Assembly: GCA_030141605.1 (NCBI GenBank)
Contig: JAQGDQ010002390.1
Span: 1 to 64,000 of the forward strand
DNA from: Tubiluchus corallicola
Taxonomy: Eukaryota > Priapulida > Priapulimorpha > Priapulimorphida > Tubiluchidae
DNA length: 64,000 nt
Reading direction: 5' to 3'
The position numbers and the translations under genes are program-made. The notes beneath the pieces were generated by a model that was not told where the DNA came from, made no database searches, and was given only the letters and a program-made list of their open reading frames with translations. Positions within the stretch are counted from its first letter, which is position 1; each line of letters starts with the position of its first letter. Of the stretch, positions 39,721-48,691 are shown piece after piece.

Positions 39721-40188
39721 ATGGTCCAAATCGCCCTGTATCAACCTGATATTCCACAAAATACAGGCACAATCCTGCGAATGGCCGCATGTTTGGAAAT
39801 ACCACTCCATATTATAGAACCATGCGGCTTCGCCTTCAGCCATACCCGCCTTAAACGAGCAGGAATGGATTACCTGAATTTCACAAAACCAACACACCAT
39901 ACCGCCTGGAAAGCCTTCTTCCAATATTGCCAAGAAAAACATCACCGGATTATCCTGCTCACAACAAAAACAAAAAAAAATTATACCAGCGTTAATTTCC
40001 AGCCTGACGATATTCTCCTGCTGGGACAAGAAAGCCTCGGCGTGCCTGAACATGTCCATAAAACCGTCGCAAAACGCGTAACCATCCCCATGGCACCCAA
40101 AACGCGCTCCCTTAATGTCGCGATAAGTCTCGCGATTGTCCTTGGCGAAGCCATGCGCCAAACCAACAGCTTCCCTTCAATCTCATAA
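39721..40188 (+). CDS. trmL: tRNA (cytidine/uridine-2'-O-)-methyltransferase TrmL
   Basis: SPOUT-fold methyltransferase modifying the wobble base of leucine tRNAs. 155 residues, typical length. It starts MVQIALYQPDIPQNTGTILRMAACL, with the SAM-binding trefoil-knot motifs LLGQESLGVPEHVH and IPMAPKTRSLNVAISLAIVLGEAMRQ. Substrate assignment follows the family; the window also holds a tRNA-Leu(CAA), a known TrmL target type. It sits 21 bases after tkt. Confidence 0.94.
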   Translation: MVQIALYQPDIPQNTGTILRMAACLEIPLHIIEPCGFAFSHTRLKRAGMDYLNFTKPTHHTAWKAFFQYCQEKHHRIILLTTKTKKNYTSVNFQPDDILLLGQESLGVPEHVHKTVAKRVTIPMAPKTRSLNVAISLAIVLGEAMRQTNSFPSIS

Positions 40189-40208
40189 CAATACAGAAAT
40201 ATACACCC

Positions 40209-40928
40209 ATGCAAAATATCCCCCAAAGACACATTATCCTCGATACAGAAACTACAGGACTCAATCCCGAAAATAATCATAGAATTATCGAAATCGGATG
40301 TATCGAGCTGATCGATAGCCTCCAAACCGGAAAGATTTTTCACGAATATATTAACCCACAAAGAAATATTCCCGCCGAATCACACCGTATTCACGGAATT
40401 TCAGAAGAGTTCCTTCAGGATAAACCCTTCTTTTCAACAATCGCAGACCGTCTGTGGCAATTTCTCGATAACGCAACTCTGATCGCTCATAACGCCTCTT
40501 TTGACATCTCCTTCCTTAACGCCGAATTTAAACGGCTGAACATGCCACAGCTGGATAACAGTAAAATTATCGATACACTCGAACTCTCCAGAAAACAGTT
40601 TCCCAATACACAAGTCAGCCTAGACGCCCTCTGCCGACGATTCAAAATCAACCTGGATTCCCGAAAAGACTATCATGGCGCCCTTTTAGACGCGCAACTC
40701 CTCGCTCAGGTCTATATCGAACTTGTGGGCGGACTCCAGCATAAAATGGACCTAGGAAATATAGAGGAACTCTCCCCCTCTTCCAACCTCCTGTCTATTC
40801 CCTCCCATCAACAACAAAGCCACCATACTTACACACCAGAGCAACTCTCAAGACCTCACGCTCCCTCAGCGGAGGAACTCAAACGCCATGCCGCTTTCAT
40901 GCAAAAATATATAGAAACCTCCCGCTAA
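40209..40928 (+). CDS. dnaQ: DNA polymerase III epsilon subunit
   Basis: Proofreading 3'-5' exonuclease of the replicative polymerase. 239 residues with exonuclease motifs ExoI ILDTETTGLNPENNHRIIEIG, ExoII LIAHNASFDISFLNAEF and ExoIII YHGALLDAQLLAQVY (DEDDh type). The C-terminal 55 residues are a polar linker and tail that would bind the alpha subunit. Third gene of the tkt-trmL-dnaQ run. Confidence 0.95.
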   Translation: MQNIPQRHIILDTETTGLNPENNHRIIEIGCIELIDSLQTGKIFHEYINPQRNIPAESHRIHGISEEFLQDKPFFSTIADRLWQFLDNATLIAHNASFDISFLNAEFKRLNMPQLDNSKIIDTLELSRKQFPNTQVSLDALCRRFKINLDSRKDYHGALLDAQLLAQVYIELVGGLQHKMDLGNIEELSPSSNLLSIPSHQQQSHHTYTPEQLSRPHAPSAEELKRHAAFMQKYIETSR

Positions 40929-40965
40929 ATCACTCCCCTGATCCTCACAGAAAAAGAACCAGCCG

Positions 40966-42354
40966 CTAAAGAGAAATTCCCTTTAATTTACGATAAAGAG
41001 AAACCGCCGCGTAATCCGTCATACCCGCAATATAATCTATCACAAGCATTATCGATTCATAACAGCTGGTCCGATACAACACAGAACTGTTGCGATGAAG
41101 AAGATTCACAACATGACGAGACCGTAAAGACGCCCTTTCCTTATTCTTTCGAACATCCTCCACCGCACGGCAAAATTCCATCAATAAACCATTTAAAATC
41201 TCAAATCCCGCGATTTCTGTCGCTATTTTCGAACGATGGCCAAATATACGCTCATGCGCAAAACGCTTGCAAAACTCTATGGCCTCTCCATAAATCGTAC
41301 GTTGTAAAAGCTCCCCTTGAAACTCCCCAGAGAGAATCGCCTCCTCGTGAACTCTAAAAGCCTTAACCGTCGCCTCTATCAAATTTCCAATCGCCTTGCC
41401 CCGTAAAAACGCCTTCCTCTTCTCCTCATTCATCTGACGATACCACGCCTCCCTACGAAGATCCTCCGTCCGCTCCATAGCGTCCCCTGGATATTTCTCC
41501 GGACTGCGAACAATCGGCGCAAGCATATTCTCAACATCATGCATATGAATAAAGCCAACCTCCATGCCATCCTCTATATCCACAACGCTGTAACATATAT
41601 CATCCGCCGCCTCTACCAAAAACGCCAGCGGATGACGAGCCCAAAGCGATAAAGCCGGAAAACGACGAGGCAAACCAACAACCTCCGCCATTTCATCAAA
41701 CATATCCCTATCACTGGTGAAAATACCACACTTTTCATCCCCGGAAAATTGACCTCGCTCATACGAAGAGGGCAAAACACTACAAGGATATTTCGTAAAA
41801 GCCGCCATCGTCGCAAAAGTTAACCGCAACCCCCCATTTTCCTGCCAGCCAAATAACTTATTTAAAATACGAAATCCCTGAGCGTTCCCGTCAAACAACA
41901 TAAAATCCTGCCTCTGATCCGCCGAAACACTCGCGTCAAAAGCGTCATCCTCATGGGTTTTGAAAAATAACCGTATCGCGTTCTCACCCGCGTGACCAAA
42001 CGGAGGATTACCAATATCATGCGCCAAACAAGCCGCCTGAACAATATAACCAAAATCATGCTCGCTAAACGGAAGCGATCCTCCTTGCAATCGCGAAAGA
42101 ACATGCTTCCCGATACAATAGCCTAAAGAACGACCCACAGACGCAACCTCTAAACTATGTGTCATACGAGTCCGAACCGCCCCACTCTTTGATAACGGAT
42201 GAACCTGCGTCTTATCCTGAAGACAACGAAACGGATAGGAAAAAGTAATCCGATCAAGATCAACTAAAAACGGACTGCGAACACCATCGGAAAATGATTT
42301 CCCCTCCCCAAAACGACGCGCGCATAACAATGCCTCCCAAGACATTTTCCCCAT
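40966..42354 (-). CDS. dgt: Deoxyguanosinetriphosphate triphosphohydrolase-like protein
   Basis: HD-domain dNTP triphosphohydrolase of the dGTPase family, 462 residues. The metal-binding motifs are TRMTHSLEVASVG, AACLAHDIGNPPFGHAGENAI and, later, HPLAFLVEAADDICYSVVDIEDG with the last Asp. It resembles the Dgt/SAMHD1-like enzymes that tune dNTP pools. It begins directly after the DUF1178 stop with no gap, so comF-DUF1178-dgt is an operon. Confidence 0.93.
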   Translation of the reverse strand: MGKMSWEALLCARRFGEGKSFSDGVRSPFLVDLDRITFSYPFRCLQDKTQVHPLSKSGAVRTRMTHSLEVASVGRSLGYCIGKHVLSRLQGGSLPFSEHDFGYIVQAACLAHDIGNPPFGHAGENAIRLFFKTHEDDAFDASVSADQRQDFMLFDGNAQGFRILNKLFGWQENGGLRLTFATMAAFTKYPCSVLPSSYERGQFSGDEKCGIFTSDRDMFDEMAEVVGLPRRFPALSLWARHPLAFLVEAADDICYSVVDIEDGMEVGFIHMHDVENMLAPIVRSPEKYPGDAMERTEDLRREAWYRQMNEEKRKAFLRGKAIGNLIEATVKAFRVHEEAILSGEFQGELLQRTIYGEAIEFCKRFAHERIFGHRSKIATEIAGFEILNGLLMEFCRAVEDVRKNKERASLRSRHVVNLLHRNSSVLYRTSCYESIMLVIDYIAGMTDYAAVSLYRKLKGISL

Positions 42355-42828
42355 CTAGCTATCGTCTTTCTCAGAATCTAAATCATACGGCAACATGAAA
42401 AACTCTATCCCCTCCTCGCTCAGCTCTTCCGCCTCCTCTAAAGTCGCCTCTCCATAAATACCATGCGCCTCTTCCTCTCCATAATATATCCGACGCGCCG
42501 CCTCAGGAAAATCCTCGCCAACATAAAAACAATTCTCCCGAATATACGCCCTGAGCTTCTCTACCCTACGAATAAAACGCTTCTCAAACTCCGAAGGCTC
42601 AACAGCGATCTTCTTATCAGAAGAAAGCGGATGAAGCAAATCCTGCTGATCTTCCTTCCTCTTCCTGCAGATGATATTCGGCGCCATAATCGCTTTACGA
42701 ACATCCGTATCCCCACAAACAGAGCAGTTCACAAGCTTCTTTTCTATCTGTAAATCACACGCTGCAGAATCCGGAAACCAAGCCTCAAAACTATGATTCC
42801 GTGAGCATTTCAATGTATAACGTATCAT
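42355..42828 (-). CDS. DUF1178 family protein
   Basis: Small protein of unknown function, 157 residues, common in alphaproteobacteria. The N-terminal part has a zinc-ribbon look: LKCSRNHSFEAWFPDSAAC followed by VNCSVCGDTDVRKAIMAPNI. A variable middle follows, then the conserved YIRENCFYVGEDFPEAARRIYYGEEEAHGIYGEAT and a strongly acidic tail. It overlaps comF by four bases (ATGA) and abuts dgt. Confidence 0.9.
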   Translation of the reverse strand: MIRYTLKCSRNHSFEAWFPDSAACDLQIEKKLVNCSVCGDTDVRKAIMAPNIICRKRKEDQQDLLHPLSSDKKIAVEPSEFEKRFIRRVEKLRAYIRENCFYVGEDFPEAARRIYYGEEEAHGIYGEATLEEAEELSEEGIEFFMLPYDLDSEKDDS

Positions 42829-43601
42829 ATCGTTATTCCCTTCTTTATTTTATTTCTCAAGGGCTCTAAGGGCCATAACATACGCCTCACCTTCGCAAAT
42901 ACCAAAACATCAACCCGTAAAGCACCAGCCTTTAAAAGCTGAATCGCACAAAATTGAACCGTTGCCCCCGTCGTCAAAACATCATCCACCAAAACAATAC
43001 GCTTTCCTCTTAAAGAATCCGATAAGCCAGACGCCACCGAAAAAACAGCCTTCAGTTCGGCAACCCGCTGGCGCCCTCTCATCCCCTGAAGAGAACGAGA
43101 CGGTCGAGAACGACATAAAATATCCGTCGCAACAGGAATGGAAAAACCACGCCCTACATAATGCGCCAGTAACGCCGCCTGATTATACCGCCTTTTTAAC
43201 AAACGTGTCCAATGCAAAGGAACCGGAATTAAAAGATCCGCCCCCTTTAAAATATCACACCCTGCACGTTTCATCAAATTTCCTAAAAAAGACGTGTAAT
43301 CAACCCTATCCCCATATTTATACGGTAAAATAAACGGATACGACCCTTCATCATAAATAACCGCCGCACGAATACGCTCAACGGAAAAATCATGCCAGCG
43401 ACAAACTGAACAGACCCCTTTTTGACCCTTTTTCAAAATATGCCCACAGTTCTCACAAAAAGAACGATGCCAGAAATTTAAACGACTCCAGCACAATGCA
43501 CACAATACATGAGATGCCGATAAAAAACATCCACACCGTAAACAAACAGGCGGAAATAAAAAATCAACATATATCGCTCGCGATAAACGACTAAAAATCA
43601 C
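42825..43601 (-). CDS. ComF family phosphoribosyltransferase-like protein
   Basis: 258 residues from GTG at 43601; AGGA six bases upstream supports the start. The N-terminal double zinc finger has CLRCGCFL, CALCWSRL, CENCGHIL and CSVCRWHD pairs of cysteines. The PRTase-like domain includes LLIPVPLHWTRLLKRRYNQA and the PRPP loop KRIVLVDDVLTTGATVQFC. In competent bacteria ComF helps DNA uptake; elsewhere its role is unclear. First gene of an operon with DUF1178 and dgt. Confidence 0.92.
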   Translation of the reverse strand: MIFSRLSRAIYVDFLFPPVCLRCGCFLSASHVLCALCWSRLNFWHRSFCENCGHILKKGQKGVCSVCRWHDFSVERIRAAVIYDEGSYPFILPYKYGDRVDYTSFLGNLMKRAGCDILKGADLLIPVPLHWTRLLKRRYNQAALLAHYVGRGFSIPVATDILCRSRPSRSLQGMRGRQRVAELKAVFSVASGLSDSLRGKRIVLVDDVLTTGATVQFCAIQLLKAGALRVDVLVFAKVRRMLWPLEPLRNKIKKGITI

Positions 43602-43618
43602 CTAAAATCCTGCTTCCT

Positions 43619-43647
43619 TAACTATCAGCTCGTATATAGACAATCAA
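43619..43647 (-). promoter_or_regulatory. Putative sigma-70 promoter of comF-DUF1178-dgt
   Basis: On the minus strand TTGATT (43647-43642) and TAGTTA (43624-43619) are 17 bases apart, about 18 bases before the comF start codon, which would give a very short leader. Confidence 0.4.
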
Positions 43648-43686
43648 TACAGCCTAAGATCATTACCTGATCTTTAAGTATAGCAT

Positions 43687-43709
43687 AAAATAAAAATTAT
43701 TTTTATTTT
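43687..43709 (-). terminator. A/T-only hairpin after typA
   Basis: AAAATAAAAA and TTTTTATTTT form a perfect 10-bp stem with a 3-base loop, about 20 bases past the typA stop. A second 12-base palindrome GAAAATATTTTC (43719-43730) touches the stop codon. All pairs are A/T, so its strength as an intrinsic terminator is doubtful. Confidence 0.4.
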
Positions 43710-43729
43710 GTAAAGTCAGAAAATATTTT

Positions 43730-45236
43730 CTACGTATCTTTCTTACTCTTACGCGCGACCCTCTTACGATCATGATACGATAAAAGACGCTTGCGCACCC
43801 GAAGATGACGCGGCGTAACTTCCAGAATTTCCCCTTCGGCGATCCATGAAATCGCGTCCTCTATAGAAAGACGAATCGGAGGCGTCAACCGTACATTCTC
43901 ATCAGATCCAGCAGCGCGAATATTCGTCAATTGCTTTGTCTTACACGGATTAACCTCTAAATCCTGCCGGCGGCTGTTCTCCCCAATGATCATCCCCTCG
44001 TAAACAGATTCACCAGAAGAAATAAACAATTTACCACGCTCCTCTAAATTCCATAAAGCCCACGCGACAGAAGTCCCCGCTACATTGGAAACCAAAGCCC
44101 CATTACGGCGACCGGCTATCTCCCCTTTCCAAGCTTCATACCCCTCAAAAAGACGCGACATAATACCCGTACCCCGACTCTCCGTCAAAAAGATACCGTT
44201 ATACCCAATTAATCCTCGAGACGGAACAATAAAAACTAAACGCTGCCGCTCTTCTCCCGCTGTCCTCATCTCCATTAAACGGGCCTTGCGTAAGCTTAAA
44301 CTCTCCATCACAGTTCCCGCGTACGCCTCGTCAACATCAACAACAAGCTGCTCAACAGGCTCCAAAACTTTCCCATCATCCGCCTTTTTCAACACAACAC
44401 GCGGACGACCAACACAAAATTCATACCCCTCACGACGCATGGTCTCTATCAATACGGAAAACTGAAGCTCACCACGCCCTGAAACCTCAAACACATCACT
44501 GCTCTCCGTCTCCATAACCTTTATAGAGACATTGCCTTCCTGCTCACGAAAAAGACGCTCCCGAATAACACGTGACGTCAATCGCTTACCATCCCGCCCC
44601 GCCAGTGGCGAATCATTCACCATGAAACTCATCGATAAAACCGGTGGAGAAACCGGCGCCGCTGATAAAGAAGACGAAGCCGATAAACAGCAAATCGTAT
44701 CCGCGACCGTCGCTTTGCTAAAGCCGGATAAAGCGATAATATCCCCCGCGACAGCCGAATCCGCCTCCGGGCGCTCCAGCCCATAAAACGTCATGAGTTT
44801 CGTAATACGCGCCCGCTCAATCTCTTCCCCGCGATAATTCAATGCCTTTAAAGTCGAAAGACCATCAAGACGTCCAGAAGCGACACGACCCGTCAAAACA
44901 CGTCCCACAAACGGATCATACTCCAGCGACGTCACCAGCATCTTAAACGCTTCCTCGCGCGCATCCACAAGCGGCCCTGGAACATGATCAACAATATAAT
45001 CCAGCAAACCACTCAGCGAAGAGCCCTTAACAGACGCGTCCAAAGACGCCCACCCTTCACGAGCCGACGCATAAAAAACCTGAAAATCCAGCTGCTCATC
45101 CGACGCGTCCAAAGCCGCGAAAAGATCAAAAACCTCCTCGTGAATCTCCTCGCCCCGGCTATCCAAACGATCCACCTTGTTAATAATAACAACAGGGCAT
45201 ATCCCCTTCTTTAAAGCAAGAGACGTCACAAAACGA

Positions 45237-45268
<32 letters not shown>

Positions 45269-45571
45269 CAGCAGCAAAACACCATCAGCCATATCGATAA
45301 TACGCTCGACCTCGCCACCAAAATCCGCGTGACCCGGCGTGTCAACAATATTGATCTTTACATCACGCCAAAATAATGAGGTGCATTTCGACAAAATTGT
45401 AATGCCTCGCTCCCGCTCAAGATCATAGCTATCCATCGCTCGCTCGGAGACCTGGCTGTTCTCCCGAAAAACACCGCTCTGCCGCAACAGCACGTCAACT
45501 AATGTCGTCTTCCCATGATCTACATGAGCAATAATCGCTATATTCCGCAATAACACAAGTAAAACTCTCAA
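43730..45571 (-). CDS. typA: Translational GTPase TypA/BipA
   Basis: Ribosome-associated GTPase used in stress, cold and large-subunit assembly. About 606-613 residues. G1 is [16 protein letters not shown]2/switch ERGITI, G3 [11 protein letters not shown] with the catalytic histidine, G4 NKVDR. Domain V and the unique C-terminal domain follow ([49 protein letters not shown]). The frame opens with a TTG at 45571, but GTG at 45556 (GAGAG eight bases upstream) or TTG at 45550 fits the family start better. It lies downstream of rho by 40 bases. Confidence 0.96.
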
Positions 45572-45611
45572 AAAATCTCTGAAAAATCAACCAAATCCTT
45601 AGCGATACCGC

Positions 45612-46874
45612 TTACCTGTTCATCGCTTTGAAAAAATCCTCGTTGGTCTTTGAAACAGAAAGCTTGGCAAGTAAAAACTCCATCGCGTCAACCGTGCCCA
45701 TCTGCATTAAGACACGCCGCAATACCCACATGCGCGACAAAATATCCTTGTCTACTAAAAGCTCTTCCTTGCGGGTCCCAGAACGCGTAATATCAATCGT
45801 CGGGAAAATACGCTTATCTGAAATCTTCCGATCTAAAATTAACTCCGAGTTCCCCGTTCCCTTAAATTCCTCAAAGATAACCTCATCCATACGAGATCCC
45901 GTATCAATCAGCGCCGTCGAAATAATCGTCAGCGATCCCCCCTCCTCTATATTTCGCGCCGCTCCGAAAAAACGCTTCGGACGCTGAAGAGCATGCGCAT
46001 CCACACCTCCTGTCAACACCTTGCCCGATGACGGAACAACCGTATTATAAGCCCGCGCTAAACGCGTTATAGAATCTAACAGAATAACAACATCCCGCTT
46101 ATGCTCCACAAGACGCTTCGCCTTCTCTATAACAATCTCCGCAACCTGAACATGCCGAACCGCCGGCTCGTCAAACGTCGAGCTGATCACCTCCCCATTA
46201 ACAGAACGCGCCATATCCGTCACTTCCTCGGGACGCTCGTCAATCAAAAGAACAATTAAATAACATTCCGGATGATTCGCCGTAATCGAATTCGCTATAT
46301 TCTGAAGCATCACCGTCTTACCCGTACGCGGCGGCGCCACAATCAACGCACGCTGACCCTTCCCAACAGGCGCGATTAAATCAATCACACGAGAAGTGAC
46401 ATCCTTCGCTTTCGGAGACTCCTTGGGAAGCTCCATAGTAAAACGCTCCTCAGGATATAAAGGCGTCAAATTGTCAAAATTAATCCGCTGGCGAACATTC
46501 AGCGGATCTTCAAAATTAATCGTATTCACTTTTAATAACGCAAAATAACGCTCGCCTTCTCGCGGAGCGCGAATCTCGCCCTCTACCGTATCTCCCGTGC
46601 GCAAGCCAAAAGAACGAACCTGACTCGGCGAAACATAAATATCATCCGGACCAGGAAGATAATTCGATTCAGAAGAACGCAGAAAACCAAACCCGTCCTG
46701 TAAAACCTCGATAACACCCTCTCCAAAAATTGAAACACTGTTTTCCGCCAAGCATTTCAAAATCGCAAATAACATATCTTGCTTACGTAAAATACTCGCA
46801 TTCTCAACCTCCAGCTCCTCCGCAAAAGCAAGAAGATCTGCCGGAGACTTTGCTTTAAGTTCCTTAAGATTCAT
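45612..46874 (-). CDS. rho: Transcription termination factor Rho
   Basis: Hexameric RNA helicase that ends transcription. 420 residues, standard length: N-terminal helical Rho domain ([21 protein letters not shown]), OB-fold RNA-binding domain ([27 protein letters not shown]), then the ATPase with Walker [15 protein letters not shown], Walker [18 protein letters not shown]-loop [10 protein letters not shown] and R-loop residues near NIEEGGSL. Complete, with no insertion. It is upstream of typA on the same strand. Confidence 0.98.
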   Translation of the reverse strand: MNLKELKAKSPADLLAFAEELEVENASILRKQDMLFAILKCLAENSVSIFGEGVIEVLQDGFGFLRSSESNYLPGPDDIYVSPSQVRSFGLRTGDTVEGEIRAPREGERYFALLKVNTINFEDPLNVRQRINFDNLTPLYPEERFTMELPKESPKAKDVTSRVIDLIAPVGKGQRALIVAPPRTGKTVMLQNIANSITANHPECYLIVLLIDERPEEVTDMARSVNGEVISSTFDEPAVRHVQVAEIVIEKAKRLVEHKRDVVILLDSITRLARAYNTVVPSSGKVLTGGVDAHALQRPKRFFGAARNIEEGGSLTIISTALIDTGSRMDEVIFEEFKGTGNSELILDRKISDKRIFPTIDITRSGTRKEELLVDKDILSRMWVLRRVLMQMGTVDAMEFLLAKLSVSKTNEDFFKAMNR

Positions 46875-47266
46875 AGTAATTTATTCTCTGATGTTTGATT
46901 GATTAATAGATAGATAAACATATATACTCGTAAAATCGCCCCTAAAACAGACGATCAATTAATAAAATAGAATAGCAAACCTTAAAAATGAGCGCTCGCC
47001 ATATCTAAAAAATAAAAATGTGATAAACTCTAAAGAAAAAATAGAGGCCCGTAAAAGTGAATACGCTTAAAAAATTCAGCTCTACAAACTATGATTATTA
47101 AAGCATTCTCCCCCTTGTGTCAATAATTCATTACATGAAAAAAACAAAAATATAACCATACAGAAAATTAACATCGCTTCCTTTTAATTATTTTACACTC
47201 TAGAGGATTTCATAGTATATTCTTCTTATATAAGAACTCTCTACTTACAATACAAGGAGAAAAATA
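46875..47266. other. 392-base divergent intergenic region between rho and ubiK
   Basis: No coding frame of useful length and no RNA fold that I recognise. The region is A/T-rich and must hold the rho promoter and leader (minus) and the ubiK promoter (plus). An 8-base palindrome GAGCGCTC lies near 46989. Confidence 0.5.
47192..47221 (+). promoter_or_regulatory. Putative sigma-70 promoter of ubiK-proC
   Basis: TTTACA (47192-47197) and TATATT (47216-47221) are 18 bases apart, about 45 bases before the ubiK ATG, which has AAGGAG seven bases upstream. Confidence 0.45.
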
Positions 47267-47596
47267 ATGACCGACCATGAACATGATTTCGAAAAAAAAA
47301 TGCGAAGCAAAGTCTTCCAAAACCTAGCACGCGTCGCAGATGATACCTTCGCCACCGCCGAAAGTATCAAAGAGGAAGTAAAAGCACTTGTGCGATACTA
47401 TACCCAAAATACCGTCAATAGCTTTGAACTCGTCCAACGCGATGAATTCGACGCCCTAAAAGCCGCTTTTATCGCGGAAAAAGAAAAAAATCAAACCCTC
47501 CTTGAACGTCTTGAGGCACTTGAGAGACATCTTGGTGAAAATCCTCCCGAAAATACCGAAAATACACAAAATATCCCGCCGCAAAACTCCCTTTAA
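47267..47596 (+). CDS. ubiK: Accessory factor UbiK family protein (BMFP)
   Basis: 109 residues; small coiled-coil protein of the UbiK/membrane-fusogenic family that helps the aerobic ubiquinone-making complex near the membrane. Amphipathic helices span about residues 5-60 and the typical C-terminal trimeric coiled coil is ELVQRDEFDALKAAFIAEKEKNQTLLERLEALE. A loose Pro/Asn tail follows. It is 69 bases before proC. The function is inferred from the family, and the proteins are short and divergent. Confidence 0.8.
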   Translation: MTDHEHDFEKKMRSKVFQNLARVADDTFATAESIKEEVKALVRYYTQNTVNSFELVQRDEFDALKAAFIAEKEKNQTLLERLEALERHLGENPPENTENTQNIPPQNSL

Positions 47597-47665
47597 AACT
47601 TTCGCGGGCAATCTTCCCCAAAGCCCGCGTAAGCGCGCGCGTCGAAAAAACCAAAGGATACCCCT

Positions 47666-48511
47666 ATGAGCGATAGACAAAACCACCTCCCCATAGACGC
47701 GCCCCTTATCCTAGTTGGCTGCGGGCAGATGGGGCAAGCCCTCCTGAAAGGCTGGATCCACCAGAAAATCAACAAAAAAATTCCCATTATTATTCTAGAC
47801 CCAGCCCTAGAAAAAAATACCCCCTCTTTCCTGCAAACCGAAAATATAAGCCTCTATATCCATGAAAGTAAACTGCCCAAAACACTGAATCCTCAAGCTG
47901 TTCTCTTCGCTGTAAAACCTCAGATACTTCCTAAGATTATCCCTTTTTGGAGTCAGTATCCTATAGCAGAAAACAGACTCTTTATCTCTATCGCCGCCGG
48001 CCTCTCACTGCAATGGTTTGAAAAAGCGCTCCCCCCTCAAAGCGCGATCATCCGCACAATGCCCAATATCGCGGCCCTCTGCGCTCACAGCGTCACAGTC
48101 GCCTGCCACAATAATATGATAACCCAAAAGCAAAAAACACTCTGCGAACATCTCTTTCAAGCCTCAGGCGAACTCCTGTGGGTCGAAAACGAAACTTTCA
48201 TCAATAGCGCAACAGCTATCGCGGGAAGCGGACCCGCTTACGTTTTTCTCCTGGCAGAAGCCCTCATTCACGCCGGAGAGGCCAAAGGACTCCCCCCAGA
48301 AATCGCTAGACAATTAACACGAAAAATGATAGAAGGAGCAGGTGTACTCCTTCAGGAAACACAGCATGAGCCTGAAGCATTACGCGCCATGATAACAAGC
48401 CCAGGAGGCACAACAGAAAACGCACTTAAAACACTAAAGGAAAATGGATTTAGTAGGCTGATTGAAAAAGCCGTGCAGGCCGCCATACAAAGAGCAGAAG
48501 ACCTTCAATAA
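47666..48511 (+). CDS. proC: Pyrroline-5-carboxylate reductase
   Basis: Reduces pyrroline-5-carboxylate to proline with NADPH. 281 residues: Rossmann start LILVGCGQMGQALLKGW, FAVKPQILP, RTMPNIAAL, and the C-terminal signature AIAGSGPAYVFLLAEALIHAGEAKGL with MITSPGGTTENALKTL. In alphaproteobacteria ubiK/BMFP and proC are frequent neighbours, as here. Confidence 0.96.
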   Translation: MSDRQNHLPIDAPLILVGCGQMGQALLKGWIHQKINKKIPIIILDPALEKNTPSFLQTENISLYIHESKLPKTLNPQAVLFAVKPQILPKIIPFWSQYPIAENRLFISIAAGLSLQWFEKALPPQSAIIRTMPNIAALCAHSVTVACHNNMITQKQKTLCEHLFQASGELLWVENETFINSATAIAGSGPAYVFLLAEALIHAGEAKGLPPEIARQLTRKMIEGAGVLLQETQHEPEALRAMITSPGGTTENALKTLKENGFSRLIEKAVQAAIQRAEDLQ

Positions 48512-48635
48512 TATCTCAATGACTTTGTACTCTTATTTTCGGCCATCCCCCGCTGATTATACTTTACCGTTGCCTCAGCAAACCGACTTTCAATATAATG
48601 AATAACACTACCAGCATACAGTTATGGAAAATAAG

Positions 48636-48683
48636 ATGAGACAATATAAATTTATCTATACACTTTTTATTGCCTTTTTTTAA
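48636..48683 (+). other. Out-of-frame signal-peptide segment of the degQ-like gene
   Basis: An ATG at 48636 (or 48624, same frame) encodes MRQYKFIYTLFIAFF and then stops at TAA 48681-48683, right after a run of seven Ts (48675-48681). If the run held eight Ts, the frame would pass into LSLLLSGIEYATA and the protease frame, making an ordinary signal peptide with an A-T-A cleavage site. So the start of the protease is split by a one-base shift. Confidence 0.8.
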
Positions 48684-48691
48684 GCCTCCTA

